A DNA stretch of 64,000 bases from contig JANUWI010000004.1 of NCBI GenBank assembly GCA_025504975.1, positions 2,418,001 to 2,482,000 on the forward strand. The letters are read 5' to 3'. Shown in pieces: positions 42,652-54,898 of the stretch (the first letter of the stretch is position 1; every line of letters begins with the position of its first letter). The DNA is from Plenodomus lindquistii. Its lineage: Eukaryota; Ascomycota; Dothideomycetes; Pleosporales; Leptosphaeriaceae. The notes under the pieces are model-generated. The model saw nothing but the letters and a program-made list of their open reading frames with translations, had not been told where the DNA came from and searched no databases. The translations under genes and the position numbers were made by a program.

Positions 42652-44743
42652 ATGGTTTACACGGGAAAGCCTAGTCGAGGCTGTGGCATGTGCAAAAGTC
42701 GTCGCATCAAGGTATGTTTGTCTCAGACTTGGTATTACGCCTAAGGAAGACTACCGCTCTCTAGTGTGCACCACTCGCAACACGACGTTGGGTTCGCAAG
42801 TATTGCTCTGTCTCACAACTGACCAACCACAGTGCGACGAGAAGCGACCGACATGTGGCAACTGCAAGAAGTCGGGACGAGACTGTCCAGGCTATCCAGA
42901 CGAATTCGACCTGGTGTTCCGCGATGAGAACAAAGCCATGGCAAGAAAGGCGAGAAAAGTCTCAGGGCCTACACCACCGAGCAGTATTACCGATTCGACA
43001 AGTTCGCGTACTTCATCACATCTGTATGTACCGCTGCGTGGGACCCACATGAAGCGAACACGAGTCGGTCATTGGTCCCACCCCTCTTGGGTTGTGTTAC
43101 CATGCAGACGGGTCGCACTGAACTGGCTATCGTGACTATAGCTGACTGAAGCAGCTCACCATCACCAAGTGTCGAGAAACTCCCAGGAGAATCTTCTTTT
43201 CAAATAATCACAACAAGACAACAGACATCATCTGACCTCAGCCAAAGTCAACCGATATTCACACTTCCCGATCACCTCTCATCACCCTTTACCCTAGAAC
43301 AGAACTTCGATTTCGACAATTTCTTGTGGAATTTTGAACATACAATGCCACCCACCATCGATCTGGCGCCCGAAACGGAAGCCGTACCATTCTTCTTCAA
43401 AAATTTCATCACATTACCGCAACAAGCAGAAAGCACACGGGGCTACCTGGAATATCTTGTCCCTCTCTATAACCGCGCCCGTCCATCATCAGTCTTACAC
43501 CTGGCCACCACAGCTGTCGCAATGGCAACCTGCGGGCAATATCCTGGCCGACAACAACTCCTCCGTGAAGCCGTCTCCACCTATGGCAAAGCTATCAAAA
43601 AGCTAAACGACGACCTGAAAGATCCAATCAGGTCGAAAAGCAACGAAACCGTCCTCGCAATCCTCATGTTCTCCCTATACGAAACCATCATGTCTACCGA
43701 CGACACAATCGCCGCGTGGGGCAACCACGTCGACGGCGCCGTCGCCCTCACCAAACTCCGCGGCACCGCGCAATTCGAAGACCCAATGTCCCACGCCATA
43801 TTCCGCGCTGTCCGCACAATGATGATCACATCCTGTGTGCAGCGTTCCAAACCCATCGAGTCCTTCCCCAGCGACGCAGGCTGGATCGGCTCCGGCACCC
43901 TGAGCGAAGAAAACGCCGCGAACAGACTCACACTAATATGTATCGACCTACCTAACCTACGCGCTCGAGGGAACACATTAACAACCATCCCCTACAAGAA
44001 AGAGTACGAAGCCGAAGCCAAGCAGATACTAAGTTTTGCGCAAATGGTCGACGGTAATCTAGAAGAATGGTACCGCACTCTCCCGCCAGAATGGAAACAC
44101 AGAATCATAGGCGTGGTCAGCGAACCCATTCCACCAGATGAAGTCGCGCTGGCGGAGAAGTGGCCGGGCGAACAGCACGTGTATCATGACGTGCCGCTTG
44201 CAAGCATCATCAATGATTACCGTGTGTGTCGGATTTTCTGCCGACGCGTAATAATGGCTTGTGTGGATTGGTTGAGCCTGGGTAATGAGGTTGAAGATGC
44301 GGAGAGGGGGGTTTGGAGTGATGACGAGGGCGCGAGGGAAAGGAGTGTGTGGGTGATTCAGCAGATGGTGGATGAAATTAGTGCGTGTGTGCCATTTCAT
44401 ATGAGTTATGATTTGCAGCCGTTGGCCAAGGAAATGGGGCAGGAGCAAAATGGTAAGTCTTGTATCGGTTTACATGTCCCGAGCTCTTTTCTCCGCATTT
44501 TCTCCTCTTCCCCATCAAGCAACAAATTGCTAATTCCATAGCGCAGCTGCAGAAGCCTTCGGCGGCTACTCCCTCGTCTGGCCCCTCTACGTCTCTGCAA
44601 ATGCTGAGACCGTGCCACAAGAACAGCGAGATTGGCTACTCGGGCGGCTATCCGTCATAGGCACGAAATTCGGGCTTAGCAGTGCGCAGGTTCTTGTCCT
44701 TGCGAGACGGCACGTACTTACCTGCGGGCCAATGTTTCCTTGA
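42652..44743 (+). CDS. Zn2Cys6 fungal transcription factor
   Basis: Exons 42652-42711, 42833-43023, 43155-44452 and 44547-44743 give 581 residues. Exon 1 ends inside the zinc cluster: RGCGMCKSRRIK joined to CDEKRPTCGNCKKSGRDCPGY, restoring the six-Cys pattern C-x2-C-x6-C-x5-C-x2-C-x6-C (residues ~11-38). The middle region matches fungal-specific TF domain proteins (YLEYLVPLYNRA, LHLATTAVAMATCG, YGKAIKKLNDDL, ETVLAILMFSLYE, WGNHVDGAVALTKLRG). The C-terminus AEAFGGYSLVWPLYVSA...RRHVL is typical as well. The acceptor of intron 2 is a NAGNAG (43149-43154), so one Ser may be optional. The ketoreductase pseudogene 1.2 kb upstream could be a former target; no biosynthetic cluster remains visible. 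Confidence 0.9.
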
Positions 44744-45929
44744 CGCTCAATTGGCAAGTAGAGGAAAGGATACAAGGATCTGGATAGGTATGGTGGCTAT
44801 ACGTTGGTGGAGTAGGATATAGTGTTATAATTGTAAGATAGCAGTAGTAAGTGAGTGCATCGAAGTTAGTCGACGAGAACGGCATAGGATGCTGGCTCGA
44901 GGTAATACACACCGATGTTGCTAGTCGAGGTGGTTATAGCCTCTGTTGAAACACCATGCACCTAATGCAACTTCAACATGTTCTTACCGATATATTCTAT
45001 ACCCACAACAATACCTTTCACGTACGACCATAGGACACTGAAAATAGAGCTTCCCGTTCGCTCAGCTGTACTCAAGCAGTGTACCGGCGGATTAGTAGTC
45101 AGGTGGGTGACCACTGGCGAATCCCCGCTGTTGTATGTTTTTGCCATTTCATACTCGCCGTTATCGATAGTTGGTAATCGAACTTCTCAACACAGGCCGC
45201 CTCTTTTTTACAGGCAAACCAGAGGATGAATTGCTAGAACAAACAGGTTCTGGGAAGTAGAAGGATAGCTGATTAGAATTTTTTTGCGGGGTTTGTAAGT
45301 GCGGTAAGTGTGAAGCTGCTATAGATTCACTTCGTGGCATGCTTTGAATCTAGGGCTCAACGATTCACAGCAGGATAAACAATGTAGATTCTAGGATAAG
45401 CTCTAGATCGCGAGCTATCTGCAGACCTTAGACCTGATCAGGGGATTAGATGACGATTCTGGCGACAACAACTCACGCTTGTACAGGACGCTGCCTATCG
45501 CCATCATCTGCGGCGTGGCTCTCACTACGTCTTCCAGGAGGCACTAGCATTGCTCAAGGATCTCTAGCAGTTCTTGCTCCCAAAGGGATTGAATTCACGT
45601 GGCCTCATCACCAAGTCAAGCTGTAATCTGATGACATGCCAAAGCAACTTATCCAAGAAAGGTAGCGGCAAGACGGTTTTCTGCAGATGCTTTCTGCAAT
45701 TGCAAAATAGATATGCGCGTGCACTGTAGCAAAAGTCGAACTTAGGGCTCGAGATATTTGCCAAGGACATTAAGCGCCTAGATTGGAGCATCACTCGAAG
45801 CGTGATCCACGAGATAGGATTGTAGAAAGGCATATGACTGACTGCACCAAGATCCAGGTGGAATGTCATACATGATTGAATCTTCCTGTTATACAAACTC
45901 AAGCTCACATGTAGTTAGCCAGCGGCCAT
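44744..45929. other. Intergenic region between convergent genes
   Basis: About 1.2 kb of 3' flanks of the Zn2Cys6 regulator and the APH-like pseudogene. No gene with recognisable features; the minus-strand frame at 45564-45908 is unsupported. Confidence 0.5.
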
Positions 45930-47822
45930 TCATTTATCTTGAAATGGCCAGACTTGTTCCCACTGACGTTTCTGCTCTTCACTTTCCGCGTACCGACTGA
46001 GAAAGCCCTCACGACATCGAGCCAATCGCTCCCTGTACACGGGATAGTCATTGTGATTTACCCAGCCATCCCATCCTTGGTATACGCCAATTTCAGTCAA
46101 AACCTCGGACATTAACTCGACACCTTCGCTCCAACTCGCTTCGAGACGTTGCTGCTGTGTCCTATCCTCCGTCGTAAAGTACAGCGGACACGGCATGCCA
46201 GACTTTACAGCCTTGGTCCACTCGTCCTGAAGTCGAATGAGCATTCTCAGGAGGACTGGCTCTCCATCGCTGAAAATCGAGCTTGCAATTCCAGTAATCT
46301 GACCAAGTAGAGTGTCTCGAAAGCGTAGCGCATGAGCGATCTCCGGACACTGGCGCATCATGGAGATTTCATAGAGCTTATAAAGAGACTGAGCAGCGCG
46401 GAGATTCTTGGCTTCGTGTTGTTCCTTCTCACTCAGCTCGTCGAAGTCATCAGGCAGTTTTATGGGGTCAAAGCCGTTCGGTATTGGCCCTTCAAACTCG
46501 ATGAGCGAAGGATGGCGTGCTTGGAGGAAGAGTGGGGAAACGTTAACCGCTTGCCAATCAATGATATTCAAGATCTTGGTTGGTTGGGATGGGTCAACAA
46601 AGATGTTGTCACTATGCAAATCGGAGTGCCACAGAGTCGGCTTTGACAGCTTGGTATCTTCGGGCAGGATCTGATTGGCGACCTTCAGGTAATCCTGGAG
46701 GACTCTGACCTTCAACGCTTTGGTTGGACGGTAGTGATTGGGACCGCCAAATAGCCCTTGCTGGCCAGGATATGACGAGAATTTATCAATGCACGCTAGC
46801 TCTCGGGCGGCACGGGAGTAGATGAAGTCATTGGTTGACAGCCCTGGCATTCAATCAGTTTGACACAATCTTTAACGGTGAAGGTAAGGCAACTGACATG
46901 GCCCTCGATTTGCTTGGACGGAATCTCTTCCTTGGTCAAAGAATGCCCTGTTGGTTGTCGGCCCAATCGCAAAGGATTCTCCCTTCTCTACCGAATTGCC
47001 AGAGTCAAGGAATTGACTTGGGCTCGGGCTCGATAGATCCTTTGCATAGTACAAACTCCCGTACATAGGAAGTTTGTCAGTGACCAAGGCCTTTTCGTAA
47101 CCTATCAAGGTCCTGACAACTTCAAGCCTTTGCTCCCAGGACATGTCGTCCCATAATTTGCCTAATTACACCCCGCCACTTCGTTCCATTAGGATATACT
47201 CGGCTCTGACGGGATTGTCTGCCGAGGAGCTCCAGCCATATAACCGGGGTGCTGGGATACCAAGTACATTTCGAACCTGCAACATAACTTCATGTCAGCA
47301 ACCTTCGTTCTTAATAATGCTTCGAGGAACCCATACGTAATCCATCGTGGCGGCTTCGCTGGCGGTCGTAAAGTGCGGCGGTCCGGCATTCGGGTTCGGA
47401 AGTTTGGCGATCAATTCTCGGCCATCGTCCATAGTCATCAGGAAGACCTTGCTGAAGTTTCCTTCGGGCAACTTGTCAACCTTGACACAAGAGCGGGCTC
47501 CGATCGCTTGCGCTGATACCTGGAGGAGCCCTGGCAGGTCAAACTCAACATAACGGCGAGCCAGCTGATACTCCTCATTCCAGAGCCATCGACCCGAAGT
47601 ATATTTGTAGAATTGCTGAACATCGCAATCTCGAATTACTTCGGTGTCGCGCGAGATCATTGTGTAATGACGGCTTTGCAGCGATGAGAGCGCAGGTGGT
47701 TGAGCTGACTTCGCGAACAAATAGGATTTGAGTAGCTGGTGGTGAAACCAACTCCTTCGCAAAGAGCCTGCAAACAGGGCAGAAGCTTGATAGAAAGTAC
47801 CCGGGCCGACGGAAAGTGGCAT
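45930..47822 (-). pseudogene. APH/AIM9-like phosphotransferase gene with one in-frame stop
   Basis: Exons 47822-47337, 47276-46898 and 46843-45930 join in frame into 592 codons. They encode a presequence-like N-terminus (MPLSVGPGTFYQASALFAG...SRHYT), the N-lobe (LPEGNFSKVFLMTMDDGRELIAKLP), and C-lobe motifs HSDLHSDNIFVD (catalytic Asp) and NIIDWQ (metal-binding Asp). This is the aminoglycoside-phosphotransferase fold of fungal AIM9-type mitochondrial proteins. Exon 2 contains a single TAA (47168-47166) in ERSGGV-stop-LGKLWDDMSWEQRL, where homologs carry Glu or Gln. Everything before and after is well preserved. Truncation would leave ~200 residues without the catalytic loop. Alternatives are readthrough, a strain-specific allele or a sequencing error. 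A CAA origin would fit a C-to-T change of the RIP type. Confidence 0.85.
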
Positions 47823-48679
47823 ACCGGATGCGACCGTAGTGCCAGCTGCGATCGAAGAGCACTTCTCATAGCGAAGTAATGTTGACCCGTGCTGGCGCGC
47901 GTGTACACATTGCGTGCTAGGAGCGTGTCCCGGGAGAACGCCCGGCCCGGCGTGACGTCCATTCAAACATACGTACAAACAGCACAACAAGCATGAAGCA
48001 AATATCAATATCAAGCGAGCGACGCTATTAAGTTACGCGAACTTAACGTTACACAGTGGACGACGATCAAGGCGACGCTAAGAACTACCTCAGCGAAACC
48101 GTTGATACCACGCGAGTAAAGGCAGGAACACCAAATATTACATTTCCAGACCACGCGTACTTCTTCTACTTCTTTGAAGCCTTGCTTGCAGTATAAAAAG
48201 GCTATGTGTAGAGCATACCGGTATCTGCTGCTAAGATGTGTTTGTCATTTGTCCATATTGCTGCATACTCACACGCCGTATGGAAGCTCGACAGACAGAG
48301 AGAGAGGGGGGAGGAACCCCAGCCTTTACTGCAGACACAGCATCGGTTTGCAGTGTTCCGCTGCGCTTCAATGTCTCACTGCTAGCCTGACGCTTCGAAG
48401 TCATGCTGAGAGCAGGCCTCCTGACGCTTATCCGGCGACTGTAGCGGTGCAGTTATCCAAGACTCACCTTGTAAGATTTGAAAAGCCGGTGAAGAAGGTA
48501 AAAGAGAAGCTCGATCGCACCCTAGGACTAGAATCAATTTAAAAGCCACGAGCATCCTATATACCAACTATCCAACCTCAGTCACCAAAGTCAAATCTCC
48601 TCAGGACTTCCACCTTGTATGTCTATTTAGCATTCAGCAACGAGTGGACTATGTCTTACATACCAGTGATATAGATACA
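47823..48679. other. Intergenic region, divergent promoters
   Basis: About 860 bp between the leftward APH-like pseudogene and the rightward small gene. A TATAAAAAG string lies at 48192-48200 and a CTATATA string near 48556, the latter closer to the small gene. No other coding signal. Confidence 0.45.
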
Positions 48680-49051
48680 ATGTCCAACTCCGTCAAGAAA
48701 GCAATTCGGAAGCTCCTCGAGGATACTGTGAAGACCAAGTCCGCCATGGCCCGCCTTCTCAATCCCAACATGGACGGTGCAGGAAGTCGTGTGTACCCTG
48801 CCAGGAACGCCAAAAACGACGCCAAGTACGGTATTCGTGTTGACAAGGGTGAAGCGGTCCATGGACAGCCGAACAAACTTCGACTTCATCTGCAAGTCAA
48901 CTCCCATGTAGATAGTAAGTCACTCCAGGACCTGGCGAAGAAAGATCCCCATCGTGTGGTTTCAACTGCCGATATCGACACCAGTCAGAGTGCTACGGAG
49001 GAGGGCCTGAAAGAACTAGAAGCACAGTTCGAGAAGAATCTCAAGGTCTAA
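48680..49051 (+). CDS. Small unknown protein (123 aa)
   Basis: Single-exon frame from the first ATG at 48680 (MSNSVKKAIRKLLEDTVKTKSAM). Residues 1-25 form a basic amphipathic helix. The rest is hydrophilic (YPARNAKNDAKYGIRVDKGEAVHG, KKDPHRVVSTADIDTS) and ends in an acidic helix (EEGLKELEAQFEKNLKV). No signal peptide, membrane segment or Cys pairs, and I do not recognise a family. Codon usage and a sensible start context make it a plausible gene. It sits alone between a pseudogene and a gene-free stretch. Confidence 0.5.
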   Translation: MSNSVKKAIRKLLEDTVKTKSAMARLLNPNMDGAGSRVYPARNAKNDAKYGIRVDKGEAVHGQPNKLRLHLQVNSHVDSKSLQDLAKKDPHRVVSTADIDTSQSATEEGLKELEAQFEKNLKV

Positions 49052-50301
49052 CTTTCTGCGCTGAAGACGCTGCCGGGGCTTTTCACCCTAATGGCCAAAC
49101 GACTGACTGTACGATATGGGGTCTCGATTAGGAGCAACTGATGGGCTCAATCTCAGTGAGAGTGCTCCAACTCTTGTAGAAGACGTATCCTTATATCGCC
49201 TGTTCATAATCAGGTTCTTGCTGCCGGCGTGCGTCGAATGTGTAGCGGCCGACAGGCCCTTGTTTCCCAGCTCAAGCAGTTATCCCGAGCAAGGTCCATC
49301 TAGCGAGGTAACTACTTCGCCTCATCCGTTGTCTGAACGTCCTATCACAATGACTATGTATGTATACACGAGCTGTTACTGATGTTTCACACCCTTAAAA
49401 CCACCATTGCTCCCTTGAAACTAGATCAGGAGAGGCAGAGAATGGTGAAAGCCTGAGAGACTAAACAAACGATGCTAAATGCACGATTTGAACCAACTGA
49501 CTGTCAAGAAATTAGATGTGTAAGAGCAAAGTATAAATGGAATTTTACAAGCTATACAAAACATCGCAGAAGCATTAAAGCACTGCTGAGCAATACCATA
49601 ATCCCTTTCTTGTCATGCAGGCATTCCACAGTTGTGGCCTTGAAAAATGCTGGATTTCTGATATGTATAGGAGAGTCCTGCGCAGTATTCGAACAAACCT
49701 GTAAAACCACACTAGTTCGCTGCCAACGCCATCATCAACATCGTTTTGCGGTAGAACTGTCTCTCCGAATTGGTATATGGGCAGAAAGCATTGAATGTTC
49801 TTGCCATAGTGTAGAGTCCATTATGATCAGAGTTACCACCAACACTATGATGATATTGCGGCGTCAAGCACACGGCACGATGAGATTTCGCTCGAGAAAG
49901 AGCCTCTCAATAAGATTGCATGTGAGCAGTAGTCAAGATGTTATCCCAAGAGGGCAATATCTGCCGTTAGTTCGTTCTGAGTCAGTCCAGTACAAAAATC
50001 ACTCATCAACATCACGACATCACGCAACGTACACGGGCCCTGAAGCCACGGAATAGAACAACGCAAAGCGTCGAGTCCTGCCAGCAAACTGGACAAGGAA
50101 AAGGTTTGTTCAGGATGATTGCATTCGCTATGAAGCACCATCCTCAGCCACCACGCTGACAGCAGGAACGGCATCCACGCTGCGAGTCACATGCAGGCCC
50201 GTAGGCGCCGCGGACCCAATTGTTATCTCCCCCCAATGATGACTTTTTGTATCCCGATCCATACGCCGTTATCATGCACACAAACATTCGTGAACTGGCG
50301 T
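49052..50301. other. Intergenic region without a recognisable gene
   Basis: About 1.25 kb. The plus-strand frame at 49472-50056 begins with ATG-less or weak contexts and has no family features. I see nothing else. Confidence 0.5.
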
Positions 50302-50919
50302 TTATGCGACGAGCTGGACAACACCACCAGCCTCCTTGATCTTCTTCTCGGCCTCGGCGCTGACGTAGCGGGCGCGGACGACAATGGGGACCTCAGGCAG
50401 ACGACCCTTTCCGAGGACCTTGGCGTAGCCGAAGTCGAGGACGTTGAGGACAGGGGCGTTGCCGCCCTTCTTGGCGAGGTACTCGTCGCGCTTCTCAGCG
50501 GGGATGAGCGACCAGAGCTTGTCCAGGTTGATGACGGGCTTCCAGAAACCGTTCTGCATCTTGTGGACTGGAGGGGCGCATTAGCGATCGCGCTCGCTGG
50601 GCGTGTGCTGGTTGTGGTGTATACTTACAGTACCTCATACCAACCTTTCCGAAGTAACCAGGATGGTACTTGTCAATGTTGGTCCTGTGGTGGTGCTGAC
50701 CACCGGCCATACCACGACCACCGGGGTGCTTCCTCTGTACAGCTGTCAGTTATGCGCTCGCAATGTCGAGGAATTCGTGGCTACTAACGTGCTTTCCGAC
50801 ACGTCCGTGACCGGCGGAAACATGACCGCGGTGCTTGCGGGTCTTTGTCAATCTGCGCGGCAATGTGAGCAGTGCGCTTCGTCAAGGCGATGAGAACGGC
50901 GGGCGTACCTGGTGGGCAT
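50302..50919 (-). CDS. rpl28: 60S ribosomal protein uL15 (RPL28/L27a)
   Basis: Core component of the large ribosomal subunit. Four exons: 50919-50909, 50852-50789, 50734-50629 and 50567-50302, giving 148 residues (family ~149). Exon 1 encodes only MPT plus part of Arg. The spliced N-terminus reads MPTRLTKTRKHRGHVSAGHGRVGKH, then RKHPGGRGMAGGQHHHRTNIDKYHPGYFGKVGMRYFHKMQ, the classic basic uL15 start. The C-terminal domain follows (NLDKLWSLIPAE, VLDFGYAKVLGKGRLPE, VVRARYVSAEAEKKIKEAGG). A very short first exon followed by an intron is common in fungal ribosomal protein genes. Confidence 0.96.
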
Positions 50920-51339
50920 ATTGACGGCTGTGGTTGACTGTTGTTAGTGACGAGTTCCGCTATCTCCAGAAAGTCGTTTCGCTCAAGTGGGCGAGGGATT
51001 CGCTTAGCGAGACTCCACCCGGGGCGGTCAATCGTTTGGCCGAGCATCACGTGTATCCGCGCTCCATCACGTGGATATGTCCCCATCGAGCACGCAACGC
51101 AACATCAAGCAGCTTATTCTTTATTGATCCATTGCTTTTGGCATGGCCATCTGTTCATTTCGCTTTCCCTATCGCTATGCAATACACATTCTCAACGCCA
51201 CTGCAAGTCTTCTTCTACCCCCAGTACGGCGTTCGCAACCCGACAAACGTCGATCCAACGCCCTCACCCGAATCTTCCTTCTTCCGTTGGCCAGCAAGCT
51301 ATTACATGTCAGCAGTGCCTCTGTTAGTATTCGTACATC
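50920..51339. other. Intergenic region: promoter of RPL28 and 3' flank of SEC24
   Basis: About 420 bp. CT-rich sequence near 51137-51200 and no coding features. Promoter motifs specific to ribosomal protein genes could not be assigned with confidence. Confidence 0.5.
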
Positions 51340-54300
51340 TCAAAATACCTCAAGCTGTATGTGCCTGTGAACATGTACAAGCCAGTCCACATAACTCTGC
51401 GCCTCGTTGTTGCGATCCTCGTACAGCAACCTGGCAAATTCATACTCTGCGCCATCAAGACCTTGTCGCGCGAGTTGAATTGTGAGAGCCTTGGATGCTC
51501 TTGTGCCTTCTAAATATTGTAGGATATTTCGTACTTGTGCGTTGAGGTGTGTTTCGAGCACAGGGAGTGTTGATTGGAATGGGTCAAGTGCCTTTAAGCT
51601 GTTGAAGTTCTCACCAAAGAGATCTTCCAACAGGTTTGGCGAGACTTGTGAGTGCAGCCAGAGCAGACACACCTGGCCGTTGTCGACAATGTAGGCGCCC
51701 CCTTCTTCAACCTTGGAGAACGAAGCGCGTACGCCTTGTGGCATGACGAGGTGGCCCTTTTCGTTTGCAAAGCCGTCGGTCGCTTCCAGGTTATGTATCG
51801 CGATAATCCGAGGGTAGAGATACAGCGACAGTTCAAGTGGTCCCATTGCCTTGATCATCCTCATGTCGTGAACTCGCCTATCAGTTGGCTCCTTGCCACC
51901 CTTGAAAGCTCTTGACTTGATGAGACCGAGAATATACATGCCAAACTCCTTGAGGTTCTCTGGAAGCACGAGCTGCCCGGGAGGACTATTCCCGGTGAAG
52001 TTCTTCCTGTAGCCCGCAAGAATATCCACAGTCTTCTCTGACAGCGCTCCTCTTATGTCTTTCAGACTCTTCTCGGTCATGCGAGCCGCAGCCTCCTTAG
52101 CAATCAGATTCACAACAGCGTCCTGGTCGACGAACTTCATGCATTCGCCCGTGTTCGAGCTGACGCTTGCGACAATGTTGGTACACCTTACACGACGCTG
52201 ACCACTTGCAGTTGTGTACAGAAGCGCACTCTGGAAATGCGCGTCCAGCTTGGGGTCGAGTTTGCCATCATAGCTAAACATGACACCGATAGCCTTGTCA
52301 GCATCAATGACACCAAACTCAAGGTCCGCACCGAAAGTGTGGTGGTAAAAGTTGCCATGGTACGCAGAGACTTGCAGACCGTTGGAGCATCGAACCTTCA
52401 TCAGCGCTTGATAGCCGGTCTCGCGAGTAACAGTGTGCTGAATCTCTTTCGAAAGCTTAAGTATGTCCCTGGGTGAGTGGAAGTTGGGGTAGTAGAAAAC
52501 CTCGCCGCCTGTGGTGGCTGAGACGTGACCTGGAACTTGTTAGCACAGGCCGAGACTCCGGCCCAGGTGGATTTACCAATTGTAGCAATATCGAGATAGC
52601 CGCCACTAGGAGCAGCCAAGAAAAAGTCAACGCCAATGCCATTCTGTACCATCTGCTCAGCAACTTTCTTGAACCCAGGATGCTCCGTCGTAAGAAGCTT
52701 CTTCTCGGCGTCAGTGTTGTGCATATTCTGATCATCTCGCAACATCAGTCGTCCTGGGCCGTATGTTGGAAGTGCAGCTAACGAGCACACAATCTTTCCA
52801 CCTGTGGCTGATAGAGCGGCAACTGCCGAGTTCAACGTCGGTAGAAGAGCTGGTTCGGGGTTCTTGAATTCTGAGAACATGGCTGGCAATTGCGTAAGGA
52901 GTGATGTGACGACCGTCTTCGATTCCTCGGGGTCGACAAAAAGGCCTTCGCTAAATGGTAAGAAAGGATCCTCGATATCTGGCATGACCAGCATCTGAGC
53001 CGTAGTCAATTTTGGGCTGAGGTTGTAGAAGTGCATCTCCTTGTCGAACGTAACGATGCCAATCTTGGCGCCCTTGGGTATCCGGCTCGTACTTTCGCTT
53101 CCGTCCACATTCTCATTCGATCCGCCATACAACGCATTCAAGATACCTTGGCAGAAACCATCGAGGAAACCCCGGTTGACAGCTTCAGCCGTGACATCGA
53201 TCAGGAACAACCACCTCAGGCCGACTGGCTCTTTCGACCAATACTCCTTAGGTACCATGAAGTCGACCGTACCCAGTGTAAGCTCAGGCCGTTGCAGTCT
53301 ATCCACTCGCACGCCAGTGTGATCTGTGGGGGAAAAGTATTCTCCGGGCACATCGTTAGGGTAGGTACACATGTTACATACTACTTTGTTCCCGCCCGCC
53401 TTGAACTGCATGAAGGGGTTGATGTACGTCCGACACCGTGTACACCTGGGTGGTCCAGTCTCGCCAAAGTCCAGCACAGGAATAGCTTGTTCACCTTCCT
53501 GTTGCGCCGCCAGCGGTTGTATAACCATCCCGAGTGGTAGGGCCGTAGAAGCAAGAGCTTGCGCGGATATCGGAATGTTGTTTATCGTCAATCTTGCAAA
53601 CTTGGGCGAGGAGTTGCCCTGATCGTAGGCGACGAATGGCACGGTGGCGGGAGGTGGCATGTGATGCTCCATTGTGGGGTAGATGTTCTCAAGATAGTAC
53701 CTGGCAGGCGCATCTCGCGACTTAGGTATACTGGGTATCTGCTCAGGATCCACTCGGCCTTGTGCTGATCCCACTGGCGTTCCTGGAATCTGATGAGGCG
53801 CTGCAGGGACTCGCGCAGCGTGCTGCATGGGTGAGGCGACACTTCCTGGACTGAAGACGGGGTTCACAGGTGCTGGAAACTGCGACATTGCTGGAGTGAT
53901 CTGAGGCTCCAACCATTGTGCTCCACCGACATTTTGACCCATGTACTGTGTAGGCGTGCCAACCGGTGGTGTGCCATTGAAGCCTTGCACGTTTCCTCCT
54001 GGGCCCTCGATGTTGTGGTATGCGTGTCTGTCCTTCTTCTTGTGCCTGGGCTGGGGTGCTTGCTCGTGTCCTAGCCCGACCGCTCCCATTTGGCCCGCCA
54101 GATTGTTCACATCCTGATCGCCTTGGTATGATCCATACGCCTGGGGTGCTGGCTGAGGCGGAAAGTAGCTCTCGGATTGGGCAGGCGCATTGTACTGTGC
54201 CGGCGTGCCTGCGTACTGATTCGGCGGCTGGCCGATGGCAGGACTCCCGGTCTGTTGATAGCCTGCGGGACTCGCAGCAACCGGGGGGCGCCACTTGTTG

Positions 54301-54377
54301 GGTTCGTCCCTTCTCCCGGGGCCGCCTGGGTTTGGTGAGCCCGTACCGTGGGCGTGATATGCGGCAAAGTCGGACAT
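51340..54377 (-). CDS. sec24: COPII coat subunit Sec24
   Basis: Cargo-binding subunit of the COPII coat at ER exit sites, partner of Sec23. Exons 54377-52577 and 52529-51340 (48-nt intron) give 996 residues. The N-terminal ~240 residues are Pro/Gln/Gly-rich and disordered. Then come the zinc finger CTRCRTYINPFMQF...VCNMC (~345-370), trunk domain LRWLFLIDVTAEAVNRGFLDGFC, beta-barrel VSATTGGEVFYYPNF...RETGYQALMKVRCSNGL, helical domain and C-terminal gelsolin-like domain (PRIIAIHNLEATDG, DNGQVCLLWLHSQV, SYVDWLVHVHRHIQLEVF). The intron joins IATIG to HVSATTGG as in homologs. Intron length is a multiple of three. Complete and intact. Confidence 0.96.
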
Positions 54378-54898
54378 GGTCGTGGCGCGGGGATGCGACG
54401 ATCGCAGCTCGACAAGGCGGACGTCGTGGTGCGATGCAAGGCCGTTGCAGAGGGAAGTGGCGCGCAGGGAGTATTCAGAGACTATCTTGTCATCTTCGCA
54501 GCATGCTGAAACGGTCTCAGTTCATTCGAAAGGTTGCAGTCGATGTTGATGATCTGGCTATTTTCTGGGAAGCTGTCAGGATTGATTGGTCGAGCGCCTC
54601 TCCCTCACATGCAAGCACGAATCAAGGGTCTAGACAGTCGCGTGTCAGCAGGTGGGGCCTTTCCCCATTCGAGAACACGATGGTCTTCATCAGGTCTGGT
54701 GGTGTTCACATGTGTTCGAATTGTGATTATACCGTCTTGTATATACTTCAGCTATGCATTGAGCCTTGTGTCACCTTCGCGGCTTGATACCTCCGTCTGG
54801 TTGTGACACATTTGAGGTCCTTTGACAGCCCTTGTCATCTTCACCGAGCACAATGTCGTATTCTGTAATACGTCCCACACAACTGCTCTTCAGTTCCT
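54378..54898. other. Intergenic region: promoter of SEC24 and 3' flank of the AP-2 sigma gene
   Basis: About 520 bp; no coding features or repeats seen. Confidence 0.5.

Noticed and set aside
45240..45900. Possible transposon remnant between the Zn2Cys6 gene and the APH-like gene
   Set aside because: No terminal repeats, target duplications or transposase-like translation could be found by eye.
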